Of a stretch of DNA of 64,000 nt, positions 1 to 8,261 are shown piece after piece. The position numbers and the translations under genes are program-made. Position 1 is the stretch's first letter. Each line of letters begins with the position of its first letter. The DNA is taken from contig NZ_CP009251.1 in NCBI RefSeq assembly GCF_001941345.1, forward strand, positions 2,232,001 through 2,296,000, given 5' to 3'. Source of the DNA: Corynebacterium stationis (lineage in GTDB: Bacteria > Actinomycetota > Actinomycetes > Mycobacteriales > Mycobacteriaceae). The notes beneath the pieces are model-generated. The model was given only the letters and a program-made list of their open reading frames with translations. It was not told the DNA's origin and made no database searches.

Positions 1-642
1 GCCCGCCACAATCTCTGGCTGCGAACCGCTCACCTCAGCGGCCACTCGCTGGGCACGCTCACGTTCTTTCTTATCGCCAGTGAGAAGCACGCGGTGCCCA
101 GAAGCGAGCAAATCTTCCACTACTCGGGCGAATCTATCGACGGGCCAATGTCGGCTAGCGTGGGCCGCACCCACATGAACTACCGCGGCTTTCTTGGGAA
201 TATCCGCTTCAGGAATAGGAAGTCGGAGATCCAAAGGATCTCCCGGCAAGCCGTGGGCGTTGAGCAGCCGAACCCATCGCTCACGCTCGTGAATATCGTC
301 CCTCCATGCAGGTCCGTCCCACCCTGGGGCGGCGTGACCGATGCGACGGCGCGGCCTCAGAGCCTCCAACCGAGACCGGCTATCAATGCCATTCCCATGC
401 AAGTTGACAGCGACATCGACACTACCAGGCCGCAAACCCAAGGGAGCATCCAACCCATGAGGAGTAGGCAACAATTCATCGACCACGCCGATCAAATCGA
501 TCAACGGGCGCAGCCACTCGGCACACGCGACAATGAGACGATGATCCGGAAGCCCCTGACGCAATCCCCGCAAAGCCGGAACAGCTACCAACAAATCTCC
601 GAGTTTGAGGGCTCGAAGTGCCAACACTGTGGGTTGATCCAT
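1..642 (-). CDS. GT9 family glycosyltransferase (heptosyltransferase-like), partial
   Basis: An open frame of 214 codons runs from an ATG at 642 off the left edge, so only the N-terminal part is seen. It starts with the typical GT9 N-terminus (RALKLGDLLVAVPALRGLR, a phosphate/acceptor loop of ADP-heptose:LPS heptosyltransferases) and later shows a sugar-nucleotide domain entry (VVHVGAAHASRHWPVDRF). The family transfers heptose from ADP-heptose to cell-surface glycans on the cytoplasmic side. A purine-rich AAGGTAG lies upstream of the ATG. The gene is divergent from the gmhB-like gene, and the two start regions overlap by a few bases. The acceptor cannot be read from the sequence. Confidence 0.85.
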   Translation of the reverse strand, partial: MDQPTVLALRALKLGDLLVAVPALRGLRQGLPDHRLIVACAEWLRPLIDLIGVVDELLPTPHGLDAPLGLRPGSVDVAVNLHGNGIDSRSRLEALRPRRRIGHAAPGWDGPAWRDDIHERERWVRLLNAHGLPGDPLDLRLPIPEADIPKKAAVVHVGAAHASRHWPVDRFARVVEDLLASGHRVLLTGDKKERERAQRVAAEVSGSQPEIVAG

Positions 643-1167
643 GATTATCATCTACCTTCTGCCGTACTATTCGACCGCGATAATACCCTTGTCGTAGACG
701 TTCCCTATAACGGTGACCCCGCTCTTGTTCGCCCAATGCCGGGCGCGCGCGACGCTTTGGACATGCTCCGAGCACACGGCATCCCAGTTGGCGTAATCAG
801 TAATCAATCGGGCATCGGACGTGGCCTGATTACTAACTCGCAGGTACAGTCGGTGAACCAACGTATCACGGAAATTCTTGGCCATTTCGACATATGGAAG
901 ATTTGCCCACACGTCGACTCCGACGGATGCGCTTGCCGCAAACCGGAGCCCGGAATGTTGCTTTCTGCAGCCCAGCATCTAGGGGTCGATCCGCAGAAGA
1001 TGGTTTTCGTAGGGGACATAGGCGCTGATATTGGTGCGGCGAGGGCTGCGGGATGTCGGGGTATTCTAGTCCCGACAGAAGTGACCCTTCAGTCCGAGGT
1101 AGATGACGCCCCTATCGTCGCCTCCGATCTCACTTCTGCCGTTGAAGTCGCGTTGGGAGTTCACTGA
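634..1167 (+). CDS. gmhB: HAD-family D-glycero-D-manno-heptose 1,7-bisphosphate phosphatase (GmhB-like)
   Basis: About 177 aa if started at TTG 634, the only plausible start before the HAD core. The frame is open further upstream, but that part is antisense to the GT9 gene. The catalytic HAD motif FDRDN places Asp14/Asp16, and the GmhB zinc-binding set C-x-H...C-x-C is present at Cys91, His93, Cys99 and Cys101 with a short loop, followed by RKPEPGM and the motif VGDIGAD. Known GmhB enzymes remove the C7 phosphate of heptose 1,7-bisphosphate. Related HAD proteins include the histidinol-phosphatase half of HisB, but heptose neighbours favour GmhB. No good ribosome binding site precedes the TTG, so the start is uncertain. 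Confidence 0.8.
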   Translation: MIHDYHLPSAVLFDRDNTLVVDVPYNGDPALVRPMPGARDALDMLRAHGIPVGVISNQSGIGRGLITNSQVQSVNQRITEILGHFDIWKICPHVDSDGCACRKPEPGMLLSAAQHLGVDPQKMVFVGDIGADIGAARAAGCRGILVPTEVTLQSEVDDAPIVASDLTSAVEVALGVH

Positions 1168-2210
1168 TGCGAAAAGTACTCGTCGCTCGACTCGACAGCG
1201 CAGGAGATGTACTGGTCACAGGACCTGCTATCCGTGCTGTAGCCGCCTCTCCGGAAGTCACCCAACTGACTCTCTTGTGTGGTCCACAGGGCCGCTCTGC
1301 AGCGGAGCTCCTGCCCGGTCCAACGGATCTATTCACTTGGGCCAGCCCTTGGACTGTCGTACCCGCGCCTTCTGCAGACGACTTTCACATCGAAATACTC
1401 AAACAATTCGTAAAACGAGAGGGTTTCGATGAGGCAATCATCTTCACTTCTTTTCATCAGTCGCCCCTTCCTCTCGCGCTAATACTGCGTATGTCCGGCG
1501 TCAAACGAATTACGGGTGCTTCCGTCGATTTCGCTGGCTCCTTACTCGACGTTCGCTTACGACCGGGAGAAGATTTTCCAGAAGATCAGCCCGAAACAGA
1601 ACGTGCCATTGGCATCGCCGCTGCTGCCGGTTATCGCCTCCCGCCAGACGATGACGGCCGGCTCCGAGTTAGCGGTCTTGATACAACATTGAATTCTGCG
1701 CTTCCAGACAAATACATAGTGGTGCACCCCGGCGCGGCAGTACCCGCTCGGATGTGGCCTCCCGACCGCAGCACGGCTGCAGTTGAGTTGTTGATCCGCC
1801 GAGGGCACCAAGTAATAGTCACTGGCGGCAAAGGCGAGACGGAGTTAACAGCACAGGTTGCGGGTATTCATGGGATAGATATGGGTGGAAAGACCGATCT
1901 TCGTCAAACCGCCGAGGTGCTTGCACGCGCCGACGTCGTTGTGTCCGGAAACACTGGCCCCGCACACCTGGCAGCAGCAGTTGGGACGCCCGTCGTCAGT
2001 CTTTTTTCTCCCGTCGTACCGCCAATTCGTTGGGCCCCTTACGGCGTACCTGTGGAGTTACTCGGAGATCAAGAAGCAGCGTGCAAGAACACTCGTGCTC
2101 GTGATTGCCCTGTCGCAGGCCACCCCTGTCTTGCTTCAGTAACCCCGACTCAGGTAGCTGACGCCGTCGAGCGTCTACAGGCAAGCCACTTAAATATGCG
2201 AAAAAGGTAG
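1167..2210 (+). CDS. GT9 family glycosyltransferase (heptosyltransferase-like)
   Basis: 347 aa, the usual length for GT9. The N-terminus RKVLVARLDSAGDVLVTGP matches the family loop, and the C-terminal nucleotide-sugar site SGNTGPAHLAAAVGTPVVSL lies near residues 259-278. The start codon shares one base with the stop of gmhB (TGATG), so the two are translationally coupled. Enzymes of this family use ADP-heptose. The context (GmhB, GmhA-like and HldE-like genes in one operon) supports a heptose donor, but the acceptor is unknown. The C-terminus carries a Cys-containing segment (ARDCPVAGHPC) seen in many GT9 proteins. Confidence 0.88.
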   Translation: MRKVLVARLDSAGDVLVTGPAIRAVAASPEVTQLTLLCGPQGRSAAELLPGPTDLFTWASPWTVVPAPSADDFHIEILKQFVKREGFDEAIIFTSFHQSPLPLALILRMSGVKRITGASVDFAGSLLDVRLRPGEDFPEDQPETERAIGIAAAAGYRLPPDDDGRLRVSGLDTTLNSALPDKYIVVHPGAAVPARMWPPDRSTAAVELLIRRGHQVIVTGGKGETELTAQVAGIHGIDMGGKTDLRQTAEVLARADVVVSGNTGPAHLAAAVGTPVVSLFSPVVPPIRWAPYGVPVELLGDQEAACKNTRARDCPVAGHPCLASVTPTQVADAVERLQASHLNMRKR

Positions 2211-2218
2211 GTACAGCA

Positions 2219-3178
2219 ATGAAAATTTTACTTTGGCACGTGCACGGCTCTTGGACGGATGCATTTGTCCACGGCCCGCACGAATATCTGCTGCCGGCAT
2301 TGCCGGAGGGCGGACCTTGGGGGCTGGGACGAGCCGACCGAGACTGGCCAGCGACAGTGCGCGATGTAGCTCCACACAGTGCTGAATTGGAAGAAGTGGA
2401 CGTTGTAATTCTGCAGCGACCCGAGGATTTAGCCGCTGCCGAACAGCTCCTCGGAAGAAAACCAGGTGTAGATATACCTGCGGTATATGTCGAGCACAAC
2501 ACTCCTCGGGGAGATGTACCGGATAGCGTGCACCCACTTGCAAATCAGTCCGAAATACCGATCGTGCATGTGACTTATTTCAATCAGCTGTTCTGGGATA
2601 ATGGCTCAGCTCCGAATACTGTCATCGAACACGGAATCCGAGACCCAGGGCATCTCTACACCGGAGAGAATCCCCACTTTGCGCTAGTCAGCAACGAACC
2701 CGTCCGACGCTGGCGTGTCACCGGCACAGATTTACTCCCAGGTTTCGCCAAGATTGCCCCCGTGGAGCTTTTCGGAATGGGAACCGAAAGAATCCATGAG
2801 GCTACTGGAATATCGTCAAATGCCCTCCATGTTCACGGAGACCTCAAGCGTGAGGTACTGCACTACGAGATGGCGAAGCAACGTATTTACCTCCACACCG
2901 TACGCTGGACCTCTCTAGGTCTTTCTCTTTTGGAGGCCATGCACCTAGGGATGCCAGTGCTCGCATTGGCCACCACCGAGGCTACCCGCGCGATCCCTGC
3001 CGAGACTGGTTTCCTATCCACACATGTAGAGGATCTCCACCAAGCCGCTTTACGTTTGATCGACGATCCAGAGCTAGCTCGGACGATGGGTACCAACGCC
3101 AGGTCCTTCGTACTTGAGCGGTACAGCCTGAAGAGGTTCCTTCAGGATTGGAGCACTTTACTATCCGACATCGTTTGA
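2219..3178 (+). CDS. GT4-like glycosyltransferase (GT-B fold)
   Basis: 319 aa. The C-terminal half has the GT4 donor-site pattern (LGLSLLEAMHLGMPVLAL, about residues 231-249), then the usual helix-rich tail with LERYSLKRF. The N-terminal half is short and poorly conserved (begins MKILLWHVHGSWTDAF), shorter than standard GT4 enzymes of 370-400 aa. It starts 8 bases after the GT9 stop, behind AAAAAGGTAGG, so it is part of the same operon. Function is inferred to be transfer of one sugar in the glycan built by this cluster. Donor and acceptor cannot be predicted. Confidence 0.8.
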   Translation: MKILLWHVHGSWTDAFVHGPHEYLLPALPEGGPWGLGRADRDWPATVRDVAPHSAELEEVDVVILQRPEDLAAAEQLLGRKPGVDIPAVYVEHNTPRGDVPDSVHPLANQSEIPIVHVTYFNQLFWDNGSAPNTVIEHGIRDPGHLYTGENPHFALVSNEPVRRWRVTGTDLLPGFAKIAPVELFGMGTERIHEATGISSNALHVHGDLKREVLHYEMAKQRIYLHTVRWTSLGLSLLEAMHLGMPVLALATTEATRAIPAETGFLSTHVEDLHQAALRLIDDPELARTMGTNARSFVLERYSLKRFLQDWSTLLSDIV

Positions 3179-3221
3179 TTTCTTTTTCTTGCCCACATCT
3201 CGATGATTTTAAGGACTGACT

Positions 3222-5054
3222 ATGAAAATTTCTATGATCTCCGAACATGCCAGCCCGCTTGCGGCGTTGGGCGGTGTCGACGCTGGCGGACAGAATGTTC
3301 ATGTCGCGTCGTTATCGCGAGCGTTAGCCGCACGAGGTCACCAAGTAACGGTGTTCACCCGACGGGATAGTCCGGATCTTTCAGAAACTGTCATTGCCGA
3401 GCCCGGTGTCACCGTCGTTCATGTAACCGCTGGTCCAATCGGTCCCCTGCCCAAGGACGAATTTCTTCCGTATATGCCCGGCTTCGGTCGAGAAGTTGCG
3501 CGTTACTGGTGCGATCATCCTGAAGTAGTACCAGACGTAGTACACTCCCACTTTTGGATGTCTGGCTTAGCTGCTCGCACTGCCTTGGACTCCGCAGACT
3601 TAGCAGGCACACCTCTCGTGCACACCTTTCATGCATTAGGCACGGTCAAGCGCCGCTACCAGGGATCGGCCGACACGAGCCCCGTGGAGCGCGCCTGGAT
3701 TGAGCCCCAAATAGGCCAGTTGGCTACCCACATCATCGCTACTTGCCATGATGAGGTTCGAGAGTTAGAAGCGATGGGTATTTCCCCCGCAAAAACTACA
3801 GTGATTCCGTGCGGGGTAGACCTAGAAATGTTCACTCCGGACAAACCTATGGAGCCCACTGGCGGCCGCCGACGAATCGTTTGTGTCGGGCGGTTAGTCC
3901 CACGCAAAGGGATGGATCTGGTAATCCGAGCTCTGCCACTATTAGCCCAGCATGGTTTCGACGATGTAGATCTTCACATCATCGGCGGTGGAGAACAAAA
4001 AAGTTTCGAGTCTGATCCAGAAGCAGTTCGATTGAGGAAAATTGCCTCCGACCTCGGAGTCAGTGACCGAGTAATTTTCCGAGGTCAAGTACCGCGGGAA
4101 GAAGTCCCCTCTATTTTACGCAGTGCCGATATCGTAGCCTGCACCCCTTGGTACGAACCTTTTGGCATCGTGCCACTGGAGGCAATGGCATGCGGTGTCC
4201 CGGTTCTAGCCGCGAAAGTTGGCGGCCTAGCAGACACGGTGGTCGATGACGCAACAGGAATACACGTTCCTCCACAGGATCCAGCTGCCATTGCCGCAGC
4301 CGCGGCGGAGATACTGCAAGATCCCGCGCGTATTGCACTGATGGGAGCACACGGCGTTCGTCGCGCTCGCTCGCTCTACTCCTGGCCCGTTGTCGCCAAA
4401 TCCACCGAGGCTGCTTATCAAAGCCTAATTAAGGGCACACCGATGTTGAGCGCGAGCAGCGCGAGCCATGCAGATATTGCCGCCCACCTAGATGGGGTAT
4501 CCACTGCTGTTAGCTCGCTGCGGAACCAGTCAGGGTTGCTCGCCCAATGGGGTCGAGAACTGGCCAGCACGCTCGGCGCTGGCGGTAAATTGTTTACTGC
4601 TGGAAATGGGGGCTCTGCTGCTGAAGCCCAACACCTAAGTGCTGAACTGGTGGGGCGGTTTCAGGATGAGCGTCCAGCATACTCTGCAATTGCACTGCAC
4701 ACTGACTCTTCAGCGGTTACCGCGATCAGTAACGATTACGGCTACGAACACGTCTTCGCACGCCAACTCGAAGGGCATGCTCGTAAAGGCGACGTGCTGT
4801 TGCTACTAAGCACTAGTGGTAACAGCCCGAATCTACTGCGTGCAGCTGAAACCGCTACAAAGAAAGGTCTTCGAGTCTGGGCTCTGACAGGCCCGGGTCC
4901 AAACCCATTAGCTGAGCTCTGCGACGAGGCCATCATGATCGATGCTGAATCCCCCAACGTGCAAGAAGCTCATCTCATGGCGGTTCACAGCATCTGTCGA
5001 GTATTCGACGCCGAGGTAGCTCATGCCGCGCAAACTAGCTTCCAGGAGGTTTAG
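3222..5054 (+). CDS. Fusion: GT4 glycosyltransferase + GmhA-like sedoheptulose-7-phosphate isomerase (SIS domain)
   Basis: 610 aa. Residues 1 to about 395 form a complete GT4 enzyme resembling MshA/sucrose-synthase-type transferases (N-terminal GGVDAGGQNVHV, donor site EPFGIVPLEAMACGVPVLA). Residues from about 415 to the end form a SIS isomerase. The GmhA signature AGNGGSAAEAQHLSAEL gives metal ligands His471 and Glu475, and the second pair Gln581 and His589 has the same spacing (+8) as in E. coli GmhA. The phosphate loop LLLSTSGNSPNLL is intact. Known GmhA converts sedoheptulose 7-phosphate to heptose 7-phosphate. RBS AAGGA lies 7 bases before the ATG. I see no frameshift at the joint; the linker (around PMLSASSASHADI) is in frame. 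The fusion itself is unusual. Confidence 0.88.
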   Translation: MKISMISEHASPLAALGGVDAGGQNVHVASLSRALAARGHQVTVFTRRDSPDLSETVIAEPGVTVVHVTAGPIGPLPKDEFLPYMPGFGREVARYWCDHPEVVPDVVHSHFWMSGLAARTALDSADLAGTPLVHTFHALGTVKRRYQGSADTSPVERAWIEPQIGQLATHIIATCHDEVRELEAMGISPAKTTVIPCGVDLEMFTPDKPMEPTGGRRRIVCVGRLVPRKGMDLVIRALPLLAQHGFDDVDLHIIGGGEQKSFESDPEAVRLRKIASDLGVSDRVIFRGQVPREEVPSILRSADIVACTPWYEPFGIVPLEAMACGVPVLAAKVGGLADTVVDDATGIHVPPQDPAAIAAAAAEILQDPARIALMGAHGVRRARSLYSWPVVAKSTEAAYQSLIKGTPMLSASSASHADIAAHLDGVSTAVSSLRNQSGLLAQWGRELASTLGAGGKLFTAGNGGSAAEAQHLSAELVGRFQDERPAYSAIALHTDSSAVTAISNDYGYEHVFARQLEGHARKGDVLLLLSTSGNSPNLLRAAETATKKGLRVWALTGPGPNPLAELCDEAIMIDAESPNVQEAHLMAVHSICRVFDAEVAHAAQTSFQEV

Positions 5055-5056
5055 AA

Positions 5057-6424
5057 ATGAACACAACAGTAGAGGTAGTAGTCGTAGGAGATGTCCTGCT
5101 TGATATCGACACCGTCGGCACGGCCCGCCGGCTTTCTCCCGATGGCCCCGTGCCAGTCATTGATGTACTCAAGGAGACTCCACGGCCAGGCGGAGCAGGA
5201 CTGACAGCCCTTTTGCTCAAGGAGTCAGGAATAGCCACTACATTGGTCACTCTTGTTAGCGATGACGAGTATTCCGATCAGCTGACCGAAACACTCGAAG
5301 GAGTAACACTTGTAACCGGAAGCTCCGGTCATCCCACGCCCGTGAAAAAGCGCCTGTTAGCGGAGGGACACGTTGTTACGCGGATGGATCATAATTGCTC
5401 GCCTACCGTTCCTTCTCCAGTGACTGAGAAAATGCTCGCTGCAGTTCGCTCCGCCGGCGCCGTCCTGGTTTCTGATTATGGTCGCGGATTGACCTTTGAT
5501 CCAAGCTTGCGTGCAGTATTGCAAGAGGTCGCCGCGAAAATCCCCGTAGTCTGGGATCCGCACCCGAACGGTGCCGTCCCAGTGGAAGGTGTTACAGCGG
5601 TCACCCCGAACCTGACGGAGCTGAGAGCGGTAGTGGGTAAAGATACCGGAGAACACCGAGGGCTGTCGCAGGCAGCTGCTGCGTTACTCGAACAGTGGCC
5701 TGCTTGCTCGGTTATCGTCACGCTTGGGGCAAAGGGAGCAGCAATATTCAATCGTGATGATCTACCCCAATACGTTCCAGCCATCGCCAGTCCTAACAGT
5801 GACGCTTGCGGCGCAGGAGACCGTTTCGCAGGAGCATTAACAGCTCGCTTGGCCGCAGGCTCGCCGTTAGCAACTGCGGTAGATGCTGCTGTGCAGGAAG
5901 CAGGAACCTTCTTATCACGCGGCGGGGTTGCTGCTTTGGGAGAAGAGAGCCATAGCAAATTGCCGTTCGATGATCTCGATGCTCGAATCGCGGAAGTTCG
6001 TAAGAGAGAAGGGACCATCGTAGCGACCGGAGGTTGCTTCGATCTTCTACACGCTGGTCACGCCCGAACCCTACAGGCAGCACGTCGGTTAGGGGACATG
6101 CTTATTGTCTGTTTAAACTCTGACCGATCTGTAAGCCGACTCAAGGGACCAGAGCGTCCAATTGTCGCCCAGGAGGATCGAGTGGAGCTGTTGGAGTCAC
6201 TAGAGTGCGTCGATGCGGTCATAGTCTTTGACGAAGACACTCCGGAGGCTGTACTCCAGCAGCTTCGCCCAGACCTTTGGGTCAAAGGTGGCGACTACGA
6301 CATGGACTCTCTTCCAGAAGCTGAGCTCATGCGCAGCTGGGGAGGTGAGGCAGTTACTGTCCCCTATCATCCGGCCCGCTCCACCACTCGCCTAGTTCAG
6401 GCGCTCAACACCGTTAACTCATAA
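5057..6424 (+). CDS. HldE-like fusion: PfkB-type sugar kinase + heptose-1-phosphate nucleotidyltransferase (divergent kinase half)
   Basis: 455 aa. Residues 1-310 are a PfkB/ribokinase fold with the catalytic GAGD motif (Asp255). Residues 322-455 are an RfaE-C-type nucleotidyltransferase with the HxGH motif (His332, His335), the segment GPERPIV and DLWVKGGDY. Known HldE phosphorylates heptose 7-phosphate at O1 and adenylylates heptose 1-phosphate. The kinase half lacks the usual GGAAN substrate-binding motif and has PGGAGLTALLL instead, so its substrate may differ from that of the second copy at 9638. It lies 2 bases after the GT4-GmhA gene with AGGAGG as RBS. Confidence 0.85.
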   Translation: MNTTVEVVVVGDVLLDIDTVGTARRLSPDGPVPVIDVLKETPRPGGAGLTALLLKESGIATTLVTLVSDDEYSDQLTETLEGVTLVTGSSGHPTPVKKRLLAEGHVVTRMDHNCSPTVPSPVTEKMLAAVRSAGAVLVSDYGRGLTFDPSLRAVLQEVAAKIPVVWDPHPNGAVPVEGVTAVTPNLTELRAVVGKDTGEHRGLSQAAAALLEQWPACSVIVTLGAKGAAIFNRDDLPQYVPAIASPNSDACGAGDRFAGALTARLAAGSPLATAVDAAVQEAGTFLSRGGVAALGEESHSKLPFDDLDARIAEVRKREGTIVATGGCFDLLHAGHARTLQAARRLGDMLIVCLNSDRSVSRLKGPERPIVAQEDRVELLESLECVDAVIVFDEDTPEAVLQQLRPDLWVKGGDYDMDSLPEAELMRSWGGEAVTVPYHPARSTTRLVQALNTVNS

Positions 6425-6453
6425 AACCGACTTTTCAAAGGACCTGAATACAT

Positions 6454-7146
6454 ATGCAACTGAAGAACGCAAAGATCTTGATCACCGGCGGCGGCTCCGG
6501 CCTAGGTTTGGCCTGTGCCTCGGCTATCACCAACGCTGGCGGTACCGCAGTCATCCTGGACCGGGATATCTCGAATGTCAACGACTACCGCTCCTACGAA
6601 GTAGACGTAACCGATCGCTCAGCAGTGGAGACCGCTATTACCCAGGTGGCCGAAGAGTTAGGAGGAATCGACGCTTTGATTGCCGCCGCAGGTATGGACA
6701 TTCCAGGCGAACTAGATGAAATCAGCGCGGAACAATGGGAGCAGGTTCTCAACGTCAACTTGCTTGGAACCGTGTCTGCCACAAGAGCGGCCCTGCCTCA
6801 CCTTAAGAAATCCCACGGGAGGGTCGTCACGGTGGCCTCTACTTTGGCATTGAAGGGTGCTGGAGGAGCCACCGCCTATAGCGCCTCAAAGTTCGCCGTG
6901 CGCGGGTTCAGTCAGGCACTAGCGGCGGAGACAAAGGGAAAAATCGGCGTAACCTGCCTTATTCCCGGCGGGATGAATACCAAATTCTTCGACGGGCGCT
7001 CAGAGCAATATATGCCCCAGGACAACTCCCGTCTCAACGAACCTGCAAGCGTTGCTGAAGCGGTGCTCTACGCCCTGACTCAACCGGAGAACGTCGAGAT
7101 TCGCGAAATGCTCATCGCCAACGAAATGGAGGATTCTTGGCCTTAA
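6454..7146 (+). CDS. Short-chain dehydrogenase/reductase (classical SDR)
   Basis: 230 aa, classical SDR size. The N-terminal cofactor motif is ITGGGSGLGLA, the central motif is AAAGMDIP, and the catalytic Tyr-x-x-x-Lys is in TAYSASKFAVRG with the Ser in VTVASTLALKG. It probably uses NAD(P)H on a sugar or alcohol. It follows the HldE-like gene by 29 bases with AAAGGA as RBS, so it belongs to the operon. It is much shorter than the extended-SDR epimerase HldD (about 310 aa) and should not be called HldD. Its substrate is unknown, but a nucleotide-heptose or heptosyl intermediate is a reasonable guess. It ends where the convergent GT9 gene ends. Confidence 0.88.
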   Translation: MQLKNAKILITGGGSGLGLACASAITNAGGTAVILDRDISNVNDYRSYEVDVTDRSAVETAITQVAEELGGIDALIAAAGMDIPGELDEISAEQWEQVLNVNLLGTVSATRAALPHLKKSHGRVVTVASTLALKGAGGATAYSASKFAVRGFSQALAAETKGKIGVTCLIPGGMNTKFFDGRSEQYMPQDNSRLNEPASVAEAVLYALTQPENVEIREMLIANEMEDSWP

Positions 7147-8223
7147 TTAGACGGCCAACGCTTGCACATCGGCCCAAACGTCATCTACCCCGATACCAGT
7201 CAGGAAGGAAGGATCATGATCACACCGTTCGGCAGTCCATCCGACTTGGGTTACGTCCACGCCGCAGACTGGACAGTTCGTCACCCAAGACAACTGTACT
7301 CGGTGTTTACCTCGTCCCAACGGGCCAGCATTAATGAGGTTACCTACCCAGTAAAGCCCCACCGTGCGAGTACCTACGGCAAGGGCAAGGTGGCGAGGGC
7401 CGCTATCATTGCCCAATACAACGTCAGATTCCGCAAGTACTCCGACCAGTTCCGACAGTGTGAGAGAGCCAGCCAAGGATCTTCCCCCTGCATCACGGGC
7501 AATCCGTTCAGCAGCTTCCATATCTGCGGCATCTCCAACGACGAGCACCTGCCAATCTGCGGCCACAGCCCGACGAGCGATCTCGGCAAAGCGCTCCACG
7601 GGCCAGCGTCTGCGGGGATCGGTAGCTCCCGGGTGGATCGTCAACAAGCGCTGTCCTGTTCGGTACTGTCGAGCAACCTCGCGCTCAGTTCTGCGCGCGA
7701 CGATACGGGGTTCCAGGTCACGAACCTCCGCACCCGCCAATCCTACGACCTCCAGAGCACGCAGCATTTCATGTTGATAGTAGACGTAAGGCAAGTTGCG
7801 CTCCAAAGGAACCGCATCCGGGGTGCACGTCCCCACCGTGTGACGGGCGCCGAGTTCCAGAAGGAAAGGATTGGAGTAGCGCCCACCCCCATGCAGCTGG
7901 ACAGCGAGATCGAAATGCCGTTCTTTCATTCTTTTCAGAAACTCCGCGATCTGCCAAGGATTCTCACGACCAGGGCGCACCCCTTGCGAGATCGGAAGCT
8001 CGACCACCTCAGACACAGGGCCAGGACGGTCTTGCAGCAGGGAAACAGCAGCTGGAGTGCACAGCAAGGTTATCGATGCGTCAGGATAGGCGTCAGCTAG
8101 GGCCGTGATCGCCGGCATGGAAAACATAACATCGCCCAGGCCTCCCCCTCGCAACACCGCGATGCGTTCTACACCAGTGAATTTATCTCCCTGCTCGCCT
8201 ACAAACGTCCCACAATTTGTCAC
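7147..8223 (-). CDS. GT9 family glycosyltransferase (heptosyltransferase-like)
   Basis: 358 aa on the opposite strand to its neighbours, convergent with the SDR and divergent from the aldehyde dehydrogenase. It shows the GT9 loop (IAVLRGGGLGDVMFSMPAI), the C-terminal domain entry HPGATDPRRRWPVERFAEI and the nucleotide-sugar site GNDSGPRHLALAVGTRTVGL. GTG 8223 is used as start, with GGAAG 5-6 bases upstream. The C-terminus has a Cys-rich tail (NCPVCGVDV) as in other GT9 proteins. With the partial gene at 1-642 and the gene at 1167 it makes three GT9 members, implying several distinct transfer steps. A long antisense frame on the plus strand here is a shadow. Confidence 0.88.
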   Translation of the reverse strand: MTNCGTFVGEQGDKFTGVERIAVLRGGGLGDVMFSMPAITALADAYPDASITLLCTPAAVSLLQDRPGPVSEVVELPISQGVRPGRENPWQIAEFLKRMKERHFDLAVQLHGGGRYSNPFLLELGARHTVGTCTPDAVPLERNLPYVYYQHEMLRALEVVGLAGAEVRDLEPRIVARRTEREVARQYRTGQRLLTIHPGATDPRRRWPVERFAEIARRAVAADWQVLVVGDAADMEAAERIARDAGGRSLAGSLTLSELVGVLAESDVVLGNDSGPRHLALAVGTRTVGLYWVGNLINAGPLGRGKHRVQLSWVTNCPVCGVDVTQVGWTAERCDHDPSFLTGIGVDDVWADVQALAV

Positions 8224-8261
8224 GACACTTCCACCTTCTTAAGAATCTAGAGAGGACCACC

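Noticed and set aside
94-633. Upstream extension of the gmhB-like frame to an ATG at 94
   Set aside because: This part is antisense to a clear GT9 gene on the minus strand and shows no HAD-like sequence; the HAD core starts only after 640.
6454-7146. Calling the SDR an HldD epimerase
   Set aside because: At 230 aa with classical YxxxK layout it is too short and of the wrong SDR class.
7162-8100. 312-codon plus-strand open frame
   Set aside because: It is antisense to the intact GT9 gene at 7147-8223 and has no recognisable domain.
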